Positions 38,401-50,488 of a DNA stretch of 64,000 bases are shown one piece after another. The notes beneath the pieces were generated by a model, which was not told where the DNA came from, made no database searches, and saw nothing but the letters and a program-made list of their open reading frames with translations. The position numbers and the translations under genes are program-made. Source of the stretch: Aristolochia californica. Lineage: Eukaryota; Streptophyta; Magnoliopsida; Piperales; Aristolochiaceae. Location: NCBI GenBank assembly GCA_029961685.1, contig JARWKL010000014.1:19168452-19232451 (forward strand), given 5' to 3'. How positions within the stretch are numbered: position 1 is the stretch's first letter; every line of letters begins with the position of its first letter.

Positions 38401-41312
38401 CGGTGGGATATTTACCAGAGCCAAACAACCCACTTCTTGCCTATTTTACAAAAAGCGGACCTAAAAAATCTCAGCTAATTTTTTGAATTATCTCACTCAG
38501 CATTTATGGATTTCCAATTTGGATGTTCAATTTTTTTTTTTGAACTTTAGTTTTTCACCCTCCCAGTTTTCTCATAAACAAAATGATAAGGCAAATATAG
38601 ATCACAAAATAATGAAAATTTTAGAGTTACTAATGCCAAAGAATTTGAAAGCTGTAATAAATGTGAGTGAAAAAAATTATTTTCATGCACTAAAAAATGA
38701 ACACCAAAGTTTTGTTATCCACGTTGGGGAAATTCCACTAGTACAACCCCAGATAGCTTGGTGGAATTTTATTAGAAGGTGATTTCTAATTGATCCTAAC
38801 TTGTATTAAATGTGGTGGATATGCATGCCAGAAACATAATGAAGATGCAAATGACCTAATGATCCAAAAATTTCAAGGAGTAGAAAAAATTAAAATTCTC
38901 AAGTTAACGTGGAGTGGGATATTTACCTGAGCCAAACAACCCACTTTTTGCCTATTTTACAATAAGCAGACCTAAAAAATCATGGTACTTTTTGGAATTA
39001 TCTCTCTCAGCATTTGTGCTTTTCCATTTTGGATATTCAATTTTTTTTTTTGAACTGGAGTTTTCCTCTCTCCCAGTTTTCTCGTAAACAAAAAGATAAG
39101 GCAAAAATAGATCACAACAAAATGAAAATTTTAGAGTTTATGTATGCAAAAGAATTTTAAAACTTTAACAAAATATAAGTGAAGAAAATTTTTTCCACGC
39201 AATAAAAATGAACACCAAAGTTTTGTTCTCCACGTTGGGGAAATTCCACTAGTACAACCCTAGATAGCTTGGTGGAATTTTATAAGAAAGAGATTTCTAA
39301 TTGATCCGAACATGTTTTAAATATGGTGGATTTGCATGCCTGAAACATGTTGAGGATGCAAATCACCTAATGATCAAAAAATTTCAAATAGTAGAAAATT
39401 TTTAATTTCCAAGTTAACGTGCAGTGGGATATTTACCTGCGCCAAACAACCCTCTTTTTGCCTATTTAACCAAAAGCGGATCTAAAAAATCACAGATACT
39501 GTTTTGAATTATCTCTCTCAGCATTTGTGCATTTCCATTTTGGATGTTCAATTTTTTTTCAAACTTTAATTTTCACTCTCCCAGGTTTCTCGTAAACAAA
39601 AAGATAAGGCAAATATAGATCACAACAAAATGAAAATTTTAGAATTTTTGTAAGCAAATTATTTGAAAGCTATAATAAATGTTAGTGAAGAAAATTATTT
39701 TCACACACTAAAAAATGAACACTAAAGTTTTGTGCATTTCCATTTTGGATGTTCAATTTGTGCATCTCCACGTTGGGGAAATTCCACTAGTACAACCCCA
39801 GATAGCTTGGTGTAATTTTATAAGAAAGAGATTTCTAATTGATCCGAACATGTTTTAAACGTGGTGGATTTGCATGCCAGAAACATGTTGAAGATGCAAA
39901 AGACCTAATGATCCAAAAATTGCGAGTAGAAAAAATTAAAATTCTCAAGCAAATATAAATCACAACAAAATGAAAATTTTAGAGTTTATGTATGCAAAAG
40001 AACTTGAAAACTATAATAAATGTGAGTGAAGAAAATGATTTTCTCGCACTAAAAACGAACACCAAAGTTTTGTTATCCACATTGGGGAAATTCCACTTGT
40101 ACAACCTCAGATGGCTTGGGGGAATTTTATAAGAAAGAGATTTCTAATTGATCCTAACATGTTTTAAATGTGGTGGATATGCATGCCAAAAACATGTTGA
40201 AGATCCAAATGACCTAATGATCCAAAACTTTCAAGGAGTAGAAAAAATAAAAATTATCAAGTTAACGTGCGGTGGGATATTTACTAGAGCCAAACAACCC
40301 ACTTTTTGCCTATTTAACTAAAAGCGGACCAAAAAAATCACAGATACATTTTGGAATTATCTCTCTCAGCATTTGTGCATTTCCATTTTGGATGTTCAAT
40401 TTTTTTTTTTCAAACTTGAGTTTTCACTCTCCCAGTTTTCTTGTAAACAAAAAGATAAGGAAAATATAGATCACAACAAAATGAAAATTTTAGATTTTAT
40501 GTATGCAAATAAATTTGAAAACAATAATAAATGTGAATGATGAAAATTATTTTAACGCCTAAAAATGAACACCAAAGTTTTGTTATCCACTTTGGGGAAA
40601 TCCCACTAGTACAACCCAAGATAGCTTGGTGGAATTTTATAAGAAAAAGATTTATAATTGATCCTAACATGTTTTAAATGTAGTGGATAGGCATGCCAGA
40701 AAAATGTTTAAGATGCAAATGACCTAACGATCAAAAAATTTCTAGGAGTAGAAAAATTAAAATTCTGAAGTTAACGTGTGGTGGGGTATTTACCAGAACC
40801 AAACAACCCACTTTATGGCTATTTCACAAAAAGCGGACCTAAAAAATCACATATACTTTTTGGAATTAACTCTCTCAGCATTTTTGCATTTCCATTTTTT
40901 ATGTTCAATTTTTTTTTTCAAACTTGAGTTTTTCACTCTCCCAGTTTTCTCGAAAACAAAAAGATAAGGAAAATATAGATCACAACGAAATGAAAATTTT
41001 AGAGTTTATGTATGCAAAAGAATTTGAAAACTATAATAAAAGTCAGTGAAGAAAATTATCTTCACACACTAAAATGAACAACAAAGTTTTGTAATCCACG
41101 TTGGGGAAATTGCACAAGTACAACCCGAAATAGCTTGGTGGAATTTTATAAGAAAGAGATTTTTAATTCATCCTAACATATTTTAAATGTGGTGGATATG
41201 CATGCCAGAAACATGTTGAAGATGCAAATGACCTAATGATCCAAAAATTTCAAGGAGTAGAAAAAATTAAAATTCTCAAGTTAACGTGCAGTGGGATATT
41301 TACCGGAGCCAA
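35489..41312 (+). repeat. Diverged monomers between two HOR arrays
   Basis: Monomers with marked starts 35489, 36003, 36514, 37025, 37535, 38046, 38548, 39058, 39568, 40418 and 40926. They show mainly private changes. The two at 36514 and 37025 look like a local duplicate (AACAAGTTT and TTTTGAACATGC or TTTGAACATGC in both). The 38046 monomer lacks about 10 bp (GAAGATCCTAATGATCC at 38338). No gene or foreign element is visible. Confidence 0.85.
39568..40417 (+). repeat. Rearranged monomer pair: ~33-bp insertion plus ~195-bp deletion
   Basis: Two monomers span only 850 bp. At 39731-39765 a piece normally found near the monomer end (TGCATTTCCATTTTGGATG, then TTCAATTTGTGCATC) stands between AAAGTTTTGT and TCCACGTTGGGG. 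At 39949/39950 ATTCTCAAG is joined to CAAATATAAATCAC. That join skips the rest of the unit (the GTGCGG block, IR3, poly-T and the phase marker) and the start of the next. Confidence 0.92.
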
Positions 41313-44300
41313 ACAACCCACTTTTTGCCTATTTTAAAAAAAGCGAACCTAAAAAATCACAGATACATTTTGGAATTATATCTCTCAGTATTTGTGCATT
41401 TTGGATGTTTAATTTTTTTTTTCAAACTTGAGTTTTTCACTCTCCTAGTTTTCTCGTAACAAAAAGATAATGCAAATATAGATTACAAAAAATTAATATT
41501 TTAAAGTTTATGTATGCAAAAGAATTTGAAAGTTATAATAAATTTGAGTGAAGAAATTTATTTTCACGCACTGAAAATGAACACCAACATTTTGTTATCC
41601 ACGTTGGGGAAATTTCACTAGTACAAGCCCAAATAGTTTGGTTGAATTTTATAAGAAAGAGATTTCTAATTGATCCTAACATGTTTTAAATGTGCTGGAA
41701 ATGCATGCCAGAAACATGTTGAAGATGCAAATAACTTAATGATCTAAAAATTTCGAAGGAGTAGAAAAAATTAAAATTCTCAAGTTTACGTGCGGTGGGA
41801 TATTTACCTTACACAAACAACCCACTTTTTGCCTATTTTTCAACAAGTGAACCTTAAAAATCACAGATACATTTTGGAATTATCTCTCTCAGCATTAGTG
41901 CATTTCCATTTTGGATGTTCAATTTTTTTTTTTCAAACTTGAGTTTTTCACTCTCCCAGTTTTCTCGTAAACAAAAAGATAAGGCAAATATAGATCAAAA
42001 CAAAATGAAAATTTTAGAGTTTATGTATGCAAAAGAATTTGAAAACTATAATAAATGTGAGAGAAGAAAATTATTTTCACTTACTAAAAATGGACACCAA
42101 AGTTTTGTTATTCACATTGGGGAAATTCCACTAGTACAACTCCAGATAGCTTGGTGGAATTTTATAAGAAAGAGATTTCTAATTGATCTTAACATGTTTT
42201 AAATGTGGTGGATATGCATGATAGAAACATGTTGAAGATGCAAATGACCTAATGATCAGAAAATTTCAAGTAGAAAAAATTAAAATTCTCAAGTTAACGT
42301 GCGGTAGGAATTTAGTAGAGCCAAACAACCCACTTTTTGCCTATTTTACAAAAAGCGGACTTAAAAAATCACAGATAGATTTTGGAATTATCTCTCTCAG
42401 CATTTGTGCATTTCGACTTTAGATGTTCAATTTTTTTATTTTCAAACTTGAGTTTTTCACTCTCCTAGTTTTCTCGTAAACAAAATGATAAGACAAATAT
42501 AGATCACAACAAAATGAAAATTTTAGAGTTTATGAATGCAAAAGAATTTGAAAACTATAATAAATGTGTGTGAAGAAAGATATTGTCACGCACTAAAAAT
42601 GAACACCAAAGTTTTGTTATCCACATTGGGGAATTTCCACTAGTACAACCCCAGATGGCTTGGTGGAATTTTATAAGAAAGAGATTTCTAATTGATCCTA
42701 ACATGTTTTAAATGTGGTGGATATGCATGCCAGAAACATGTAAAAGATGCAAATGACCTAATGATCCAAAAATTTCTAGGTGTAGAAAAAATTAAAATTT
42801 TCAAGTTAACGTACAGTGGGATATTTACCAGAGCCAAACAACCCACTTTTTGCCTATTTTACAAAGAACGAACCTAAAAAATATAGAGACATTTTGGAAT
42901 TATCTCTCTCAACATTTGTGCATTTCCATTTTGGTTGTTCAATTTTTTTTTTCAAACTTGAGTTTTTCACTCTCCCAGTTTTCTCGTAAACAAAAAGATA
43001 AGGCAAATAAATATAGATCACAAAAAAATGTAAATTTTAGAGTTTATGTATGCAAAAGAATTTGAAAGTGATAATAAATGTGAGTGAAGAAAATTATTTT
43101 TACGCACTAAAAATGAACACCAAAGTTTTGTTATGCACGTTGGGGAAATTCCATTAGTACAACCTCAGATAGCTTGGTGGAATTTTATAAGAAAGAGATT
43201 TCTAATTGATCTTAACATGTTTTAAATGTGGTGGATATACATGCCAGAAACATGTTGAAGATGCAAATGTCCTAATGATCCTAAAATTTCAAGGAGTAGA
43301 AAAAATAAAAATTCTCAAGTTAACGTGCGGTGGGATATTTTCCAGGGCCAAACAACCCACTTTTTTCCTATTTTACAAAAAGCTGACCTAAAAAATTACA
43401 AATACTTTTTGGTATTATCTCTCTCGGCATTTGTTCATTTCCATTTTGGATGTTCAATTTTTTAGTTCGAACTTGAGTTTTTCATTCTCCCTGTTTTCTC
43501 GTAAACAAAAAGATAAGTCAAATATAGATCACAACAAAATGAAAATTTTAGAGTTGATGTATGCAAAAGAATTTGAAAACTCTAATAAATGTGAGTGAAG
43601 AAAATTATTTTCATGCACTAAAAATGAACAAAAAAGTTTTGTCATCCACAATGGGGAAATTCCACTAGTACAACCCCAACATAGTTGGGTGGAATTTTAT
43701 AAGAAAGAGATTTCTAATTGATACTAACATGTTTTAAATGTGATGGATATGCATACCAGAAACATGTATAAGATGCAAATGACCAAATGATCGAAAAAAA
43801 TCGAGTAGAAAAAATTAAAATTCTCAAGTTAACATTCGGTGGGATATTTACTAGAGCCAAACAACCCACTTTTTGCCTATTTTAAAAAAAGCGGACCTAA
43901 AAAATCACAGATACATTTTAGAATTATCTCTCTCAGCATTTGTGCAGTTTTATTTTGGATGTTCAATTTTGTTTTTTCTAAATTGAGCTTTTCACTCTCC
44001 CAGTTTTTCGTAAACAAAAAGATAAGGCAAATATAGATCACAACAAAATGAAAATTTTAGAGTTTATGTATGCAAAAGAATTTGAAAACTATAATAAATG
44101 TGAATGATGAAAATTATTATAACGCACTAAAAATGAACACCAAAGTTTTGTTATCCACTTTCGGGAAATTCCACTTGTACAACCCAAGATAGCTTGGGGA
44201 ATTTTATAAGAAAGGGATTTCTAATTGATCCTAACATGTTTTAAGTGTAGTGGATAGGCATGCGAGAAAAATGTTGAAGATGCAAATGACCTAATGATCT

Positions 44301-44370
44301 AAAAATTTATAGGAGTAAAAAAAATTAAAATTCTTAAGTTAACGTGCAGTGGGATATTTACCAGCGCTAG
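41313..44370 (+). repeat. Hexamer HOR (3058 bp), copy 1
   Basis: Six monomers starting (phase marker) at 41430, 41941, 42450, 42960, 43475 and 43985; the sixth runs to 44487, just past the copy boundary set at ACAACCC. Spacings are 511, 509, 510, 515, 510 and 503 bp. Left edge: identity with the later copies begins at ACAACCCACTTTTTG (41313). Upstream, this copy reads TACCGGAGCCAA where the others read CCAGCGCTAG. Marks include CAAATAAATATAG (4-bp insertion) in the fourth monomer, AGTTCGAACTTG before the fifth and a 6-7 bp loss in TTTGTGCATTTTGGATG at the end of the sixth. It carries more private changes than the others (for example GCAGTTTTATTTTGG at 43944). Confidence 0.95.
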
Positions 44371-47300
44371 ACAACCCACTTTTTGCCTATTTTAAAAAAA
44401 GCGAACCTAAAAAATCACAGATACATTTTGGAATTATATCTCTCAGTATTTGTGCATTTTGGATGTTCAATTTTTTTTTTCAAACTTGAGTTTTTCACTC
44501 TCCCAGTTTTCTCGTAACAAAAAGATAATGCAAATATAGATTACAAAAAATTAATATTTTAAAGTTTATGTATGCAAAAGAATTTGAAAGTTATAATAAA
44601 TTTGAGTGAAGAAATTTATTTTCACTCACTGAAAATGAACACCAACGTTTTGTTATCCACGTTGGGGAAATTTCACTAGTACAAGCCCAAATAGTTTGGT
44701 TGAATTTTATAAGAAAGAGATTTCTAATTGATCCTAACATGTTTTAAATGTGGTGGAAATGCATGCCAGAAACATGTTGAAGATGCAAATAACTTAATGA
44801 TCTAAAAATTTCGAAGGAGTAGAAAAAATTAATATTCTCAAGTTTACGTGCGGTGGGATATTTACCTTACACAAACAACCCACTTTTTGCCTATTTTTCA
44901 ACAAGCGAACCTTAAAAATCACAGATACATTTTGGAATTATCTCTCTCAGCATTAGTGCATTTCCATTTTGGATGTTCAATTTTTTTTTTTCAAACTTGA
45001 GTTTTTCACTCTCCCAGTTTTCTCGTAAACAAAAAGATAAGGCAAATATAGATCAAAACAAAATGAAAATTTTAGAGTTTATGTATGCAAAAGAATTTGA
45101 AAACTATAACAAATGTGAGAGAAGAAAATTATTTTCACTTACTAAAAATGGACACCAAAGTTTTGTTATTCACATTGGGGAAATTCCACTAGTACAACTC
45201 CAGATAGCTTGGTGGAATTTTATAAGAAAGAGATTTCTAATTGATCTTAACATGTTTTAAATGTGGTGGATATGCATGATAGAAACATGTTGAAGATGCA
45301 AATGACCTAATGATCAGAAAATTTCAAGTAGAAAAAATTAAAATTCTCAAGTTAACGTGCGGTAGGAATTTAGTAGAGCCAAACAACCCACTTTTTGCCT
45401 ATTTTACAAAAAGCGGACCTAAAAAATCAAAGATAGATTTTGGAATTATCTCTCTCAGCATTTGTGCATTTCGACTTTAGATGTTCAATTTTTTTATTTT
45501 CAAACTTGAGTTTTTCACTCTCCTAGTTTTCTCGTAAACAAAATGATAAGGCAAATATAGATCACAACAAAATGAAAATTTTAGAGTTTATGAATGCAAA
45601 AGAATTTGAAAACTATAATAAATGTGTGTGAAGAAAGATATTGTCACGCACTAAAAATGAACACCAAAGTTTTGTTATCCACATTGGGGAATTTCCACTA
45701 GTACAACCCCAGATGGCTTGGTGGAATTTTATAAGAAAGAGATTTCTAATTGATCCTAACATGTTTTAAATGTGGTGGATATGCATGCCAGAAACATGTA
45801 AAAGATGCAAATGACCTAATGATCCAAAAATTTCTAGGTGTAGAAAAAATTAAAATTTTCAAGTTAACGTACAGTGGGATATTTACCAGAGCCAAACAAC
45901 CCACTTTTTGCCTATTTTACAAAGAACGAACCTAAAAAATATAGAGACTTTTTGGAATTATCTCTCTCAACATTTGTGCATTTCCATTTTGGTTGTTCAA
46001 TTTTTTTTTTTCAAACTTGAGTTTTTCACTCTCCCAGTTTTCTCGTAAACAAAAAGATAAGGCAAATAAATATAGATCACAACAAAATGTAAATTTTAGA
46101 GTTTATGTATGCAAAAGAATTTGAAAATGATAATAAATGTGAGTGAAGAAAATTATTTTTACGCACTAAAAATGAACACCAAAGTTTTGTTATCCACGTT
46201 GGGGAAATTCCATTAGTACAACCTCAGATAGCTTGGTGGAATTTTATAAGAAAGAGATTTCTAATTGATCTTAAGATGTTTTAAATGTGGTGGATATACA
46301 TGCCAGAAACATGTTGAAGATGCAAATGTCCTAATGATCCTAAAATTTCAAGGAGTAGAAAAAATAAAAATTCTCAAGTTAACGTGCGGTGGGATATTTT
46401 CCAGGGCCAAACAACCCACTTTTTTCCTATTTTACAAAAAGCGGACCTAAAAAATTACAGATACTTTTTGGTATTATCTCTCTCGGCATTTGTGCATTTC
46501 CATTTTGGATGTTCAATTTTTTAGTTCGAACTTGAGTTTTTCATTCTCCCTGTTTTCTCGTAAACAAAAAGATAAGTCAAATATAGATCACAACAAAATG
46601 AAAATTTTAGAGTTGATGTATGCAAAAGAATTTGAAAACTCTAATAAATGTGAGTGAAGAAAATTATTTTCATGCACTAAAAATGAACAAAAAAGTTTTG
46701 TCATCCACAATGGGGAAATTCCACTAGTACAACCCCAACATAGCTGGGTGGAATTTTATAAGAAAGAGATTTCTAATTGATACTAACATGTTTTAAATGT
46801 GATGGATATGCATACCAGAAACATGTATAAGATGCAAATGACCAAATGATCGAAAAAAATCGAGTAGAAAAAATTAAAATTCTCAAGTTAACATTCGGTG
46901 GGATATTTACTAGAGCCAAACAACCCACTTTTTGCCTATTTTAAAAAAAGCGGACCTAAAAAATCACAGATACATTTTAGAATTATCTCTCTCAGCATTT
47001 GTGCATTTTTATTTTGGATGTTCAATTTTGTTTTTTCTAAATTGAGCTTTTCACTCTCCCAGTTTTTCGTAAACAAAAAGATAAGGCAAATATAGATCAC
47101 AACAAAATGAAAATTTTAGAGTTTATGTATGCAAAAGAATTTGAAAACTATAATAAATGTGAATGATGAAAATTATTATAACGCACTAAAAATGAACACC
47201 AAAGTTTTGTTATCCACTTTCGGGAAATTCCACTTGTACAACCCAAGATAGCTTGGGGAATTTTATAAGAAAGGGATTTCTAATTGATCCTAACATGTTT

Positions 47301-47429
47301 TAAGTGCAGTGGATAGGCATGCGAGAAAAATGTTGAAGATGCAAATGACCTAATGATCTAAAAATTTATAGGAGTAAAAAAAATTAAAATTCTTAAGTTA
47401 ACGTGCAGTGGGATATTTACCAGCGCTAG
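44371..47429 (+). repeat. Hexamer HOR (3059 bp), copy 2
   Basis: Same six monomers in the same order, about 99% alike by eye. Private changes include CACTCACTG (44625), ATAACAAATG (45107), CAAAGATAG (45428) and CTTAAGATG (46270). Contains a 95-codon open stretch, near-identical in all four copies, that is read through the usual TGA because GAGTGA has become GAGAGA. This is shared by descent and is not evidence of a gene. Confidence 0.95.
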
Positions 47430-50400
47430 ACAACCCACTTTTTGCCTATTTTAAAAAAAGCGAACCTAAAAAATCACAGATACATTTTGGAATTATATCT
47501 CTCAGTATTTGTGCATTTTGGATGTTCAATTTTTTTTTCCAAACTTGAGTTTTTCACTCTCCCAGTTTTCTCGTAACAAAAAGATAATGCAAATATAGAT
47601 TACAAAAAATTAATATTTTAAAGTTTATGTATGCAAAAGAATTTGAAAGTTATAATAAATTTGAGTGAAGAAATTTATTTTCACGCACTGAAAATGAACA
47701 CCAACATTTTGTTATCCACGTTGGGGAAATTTCACTAGTACAAGCCCAAATAGTTTGGTTGAATTTTATAAGAAAGAGATTTCTAATTGATCCTAACATG
47801 TTTTAAATGTGCTGGAAATGCATGCCAGAAACATGTTGAAGATGCAAATAACTTAATGATCTAAAAATTTTGAAGGAGTAGAAAAAATTAATATTCTCAA
47901 GTTTACGTGCGGTGGGATATTTACCTTACACAAACAACCCACTTTTTGCCTATTTTTCAACAAGCGAACTTTAAAAATCACAGATACATTTTGGAATTAT
48001 CTCTCTCAGCATTAGTGCATTTCCATTTTGGATGTTCAATTTTTTTTTTTCAAACTTGAGTTTTTCACTCTCCCAGTTTTCTCGTAAACAAAAAGATAAG
48101 GCAAATATAGATCAAAACAAAATGAAAATTTTAGAGTTTATGTATGCAAAAGAATTTGAAAACTATAATAAATGTGAGAGAAGAAAATTATTTTCACTTA
48201 CTAAAAATGGACACCAAAGTTTTGTTATTCACATTGGGGAAATTCCACTAGTACAACTCCAGATAGCTTGGTGGAATTTTATAAGAAAGAGATTTCTAAT
48301 TGATCTTAACATGTTTTAAATGTGGTGGATATGCATGATAGAAACATGTTGAAGATGCAAATGACCTAATGATCAGAAAATTTCAAGTAGAAAAAATTAA
48401 AATTCTCAAGTTAACGTGCGGTAGGAATTTAGTAGAGCCAAACAACCCACTTTTTGCCTATTTGACAAAAAGCGGACCTAAAAAATCACAGATAGATTTT
48501 GGAATTATCTCTCTCAGCATTTGTGCATTTCGACTTTAGATGTTCAATTTTTTTATTTTCAAACTGGAGTTTTTCACTCTCCTAGTTTTCTCGTAAACAA
48601 AATGATAAGGCAAATATAGATCACAACAAAATGAAAATTTTAGAGTTTATGAATGCAAAAGAATTTGAAAACTATAATAAATGTGTGTGAAGAAAGATAT
48701 TGTCACGCACTAAAAATGAACACCAAAGTTTTGTTATCCACATTGGGGAATTTCCACTAGTACAACCCCAGATGGCTTGGTGGAATTTTATAAGAAAGAG
48801 ATTTCTAATTGATCCTAACATGTTTTAAATGTGGTGGATATGCATGCCAGAAACATGTAAAAGATGCAAATGACCTAATGATCCAAAAATTTCTAGGTGT
48901 AGAAAAAATTAAAATTTTCAAGTTAACGTACAGTGGGATATTTACCAGAGCCAAACAACCCACTTTTTGCCTATTTTACAAAGAACGAACCTAAAAAATA
49001 TAGAGACTTTTTGGAATTATCTCTCTCAACATTTGTGCATTTCCATTTTGGTTGTTCAATTTTTTTTTTTCAAACTTGAGTTTTTCACTCTCCCAGTTTT
49101 CTCGTAAACAAAAAGATAAGGCAAATAAATATAGATCACAAAAAAATGTAAATTTTAGAGTTTATGTATGCAAAAGAATTTGAAAATGATAATAAATGTG
49201 AGTGAAGAAAATTATTTTTACGCACTAAAAATGAACACCAAAGTTTTGTTATCCACGTTGGGGAAATTCCATTAGTACAACCTCAGATAGCTTGGTGGAA
49301 TTTTATAAGAAAGAGATTTCTAATTGATCTTAACATGTTTTAAATGTGGTGGATATACATGCCAGAAACAAGTTGAAGATGCAAATGTCCTAATGATCCT
49401 AAAATTTCAAGGAGTAGAAAAAATAAAAATTCTCAAGTTAACGTGCGGTGGGATATTTTCCAGGGCCAAACAACCCACTTTTTTCCTATTTTACAAAAAG
49501 CGGACCTAAAAAATTACAGATACTTTTTGGTATTATCTCTCTCGGCATTTGTGCATTTCCATTTTGGATGTTCAATTTTTTAGTTCGAACTTGAGTTTTT
49601 CATTCTCCCTGTTTTCTCGTAAACAAAAAGATAAGTCAAATATAGATCACAACAAAATGAAAATTTTAGAGTTGATGTATGCAAAAGAATTTGAAAACTC
49701 TAATAAATGTGAGTGAAGAAAATTATTTTCATGCACTAAAAATGAACAAAAAAGTTTTGTCATCCACAATGGGGAAATTCCACTAGTACAACCCCAACAT
49801 AGCTGGGTGGAATTTTATAAGAAAGAGATTTCTAATTGATACTAACATGTTTTAAATGTGATGGATATGCATACCAGAAACATGTATAAGATGCAAATGA
49901 CCAAATGATCGAAAAAAATCGAGTAGAAAAAATTAAAATTCTCAAGTTAACATTCGGTGGGATATTTACTAGAGCCAAACAACCCACTTTTTGCCTATTT
50001 TAAAAAAAGCGGACCTAAAAAATCACAGATACATTTTAGAATTATCTCTCTCAGCATTTGTGCATTTTTATTTTGGATGTTCAATTTTGTTTTTTCTAAA
50101 TTGAGCTTTTCACTCTCCCAGTTTTTCGTAAACAAAAAGATAAGGCAAATATAGATCACAACAAAATGAAAATTTTAGAGTTTATGTATGCAAAAGAATT
50201 TGAAAACTATAATAAATGTGAATGATGAAAATTATTATAACGCACTAAAAATGAACACCAAAGTTTTGTTATCCACTTTCGGGAAATTCCACTTGTACAA
50301 CCCAAGATAGCTTGGGGAATTTTATAAGAAAGGGATTTCTAATTGATCCTAACATGTTTTAAGTGTAGTGGATAGGCATGCGAGAAAAATGTTGAAGATG

Positions 50401-50488
50401 CAAATGACCTAATGATCTAAAAATTTATAGGAGTAAAAAAAATTAAAATTCTTAAGTTAACGTGCAGTGGGATATTTACCAGCGCTAG
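47430..50488 (+). repeat. Hexamer HOR (3059 bp), copy 3
   Basis: Same unit. Private changes include TTTTTCCAAACTTG (47535), TTTTGAAGGAG (47867), AACTGGAG (48562) and AACAAGTTGAAG (49367). Confidence 0.95.

Noticed and set aside
44158..44175. CENP-B box in the CTTTCGGGAAATT variant
   Set aside because: The mammalian box needs TTCG-n4-A-n2-CGGG. Here only a lone TTCGGG is present, and only in a subset of monomers.
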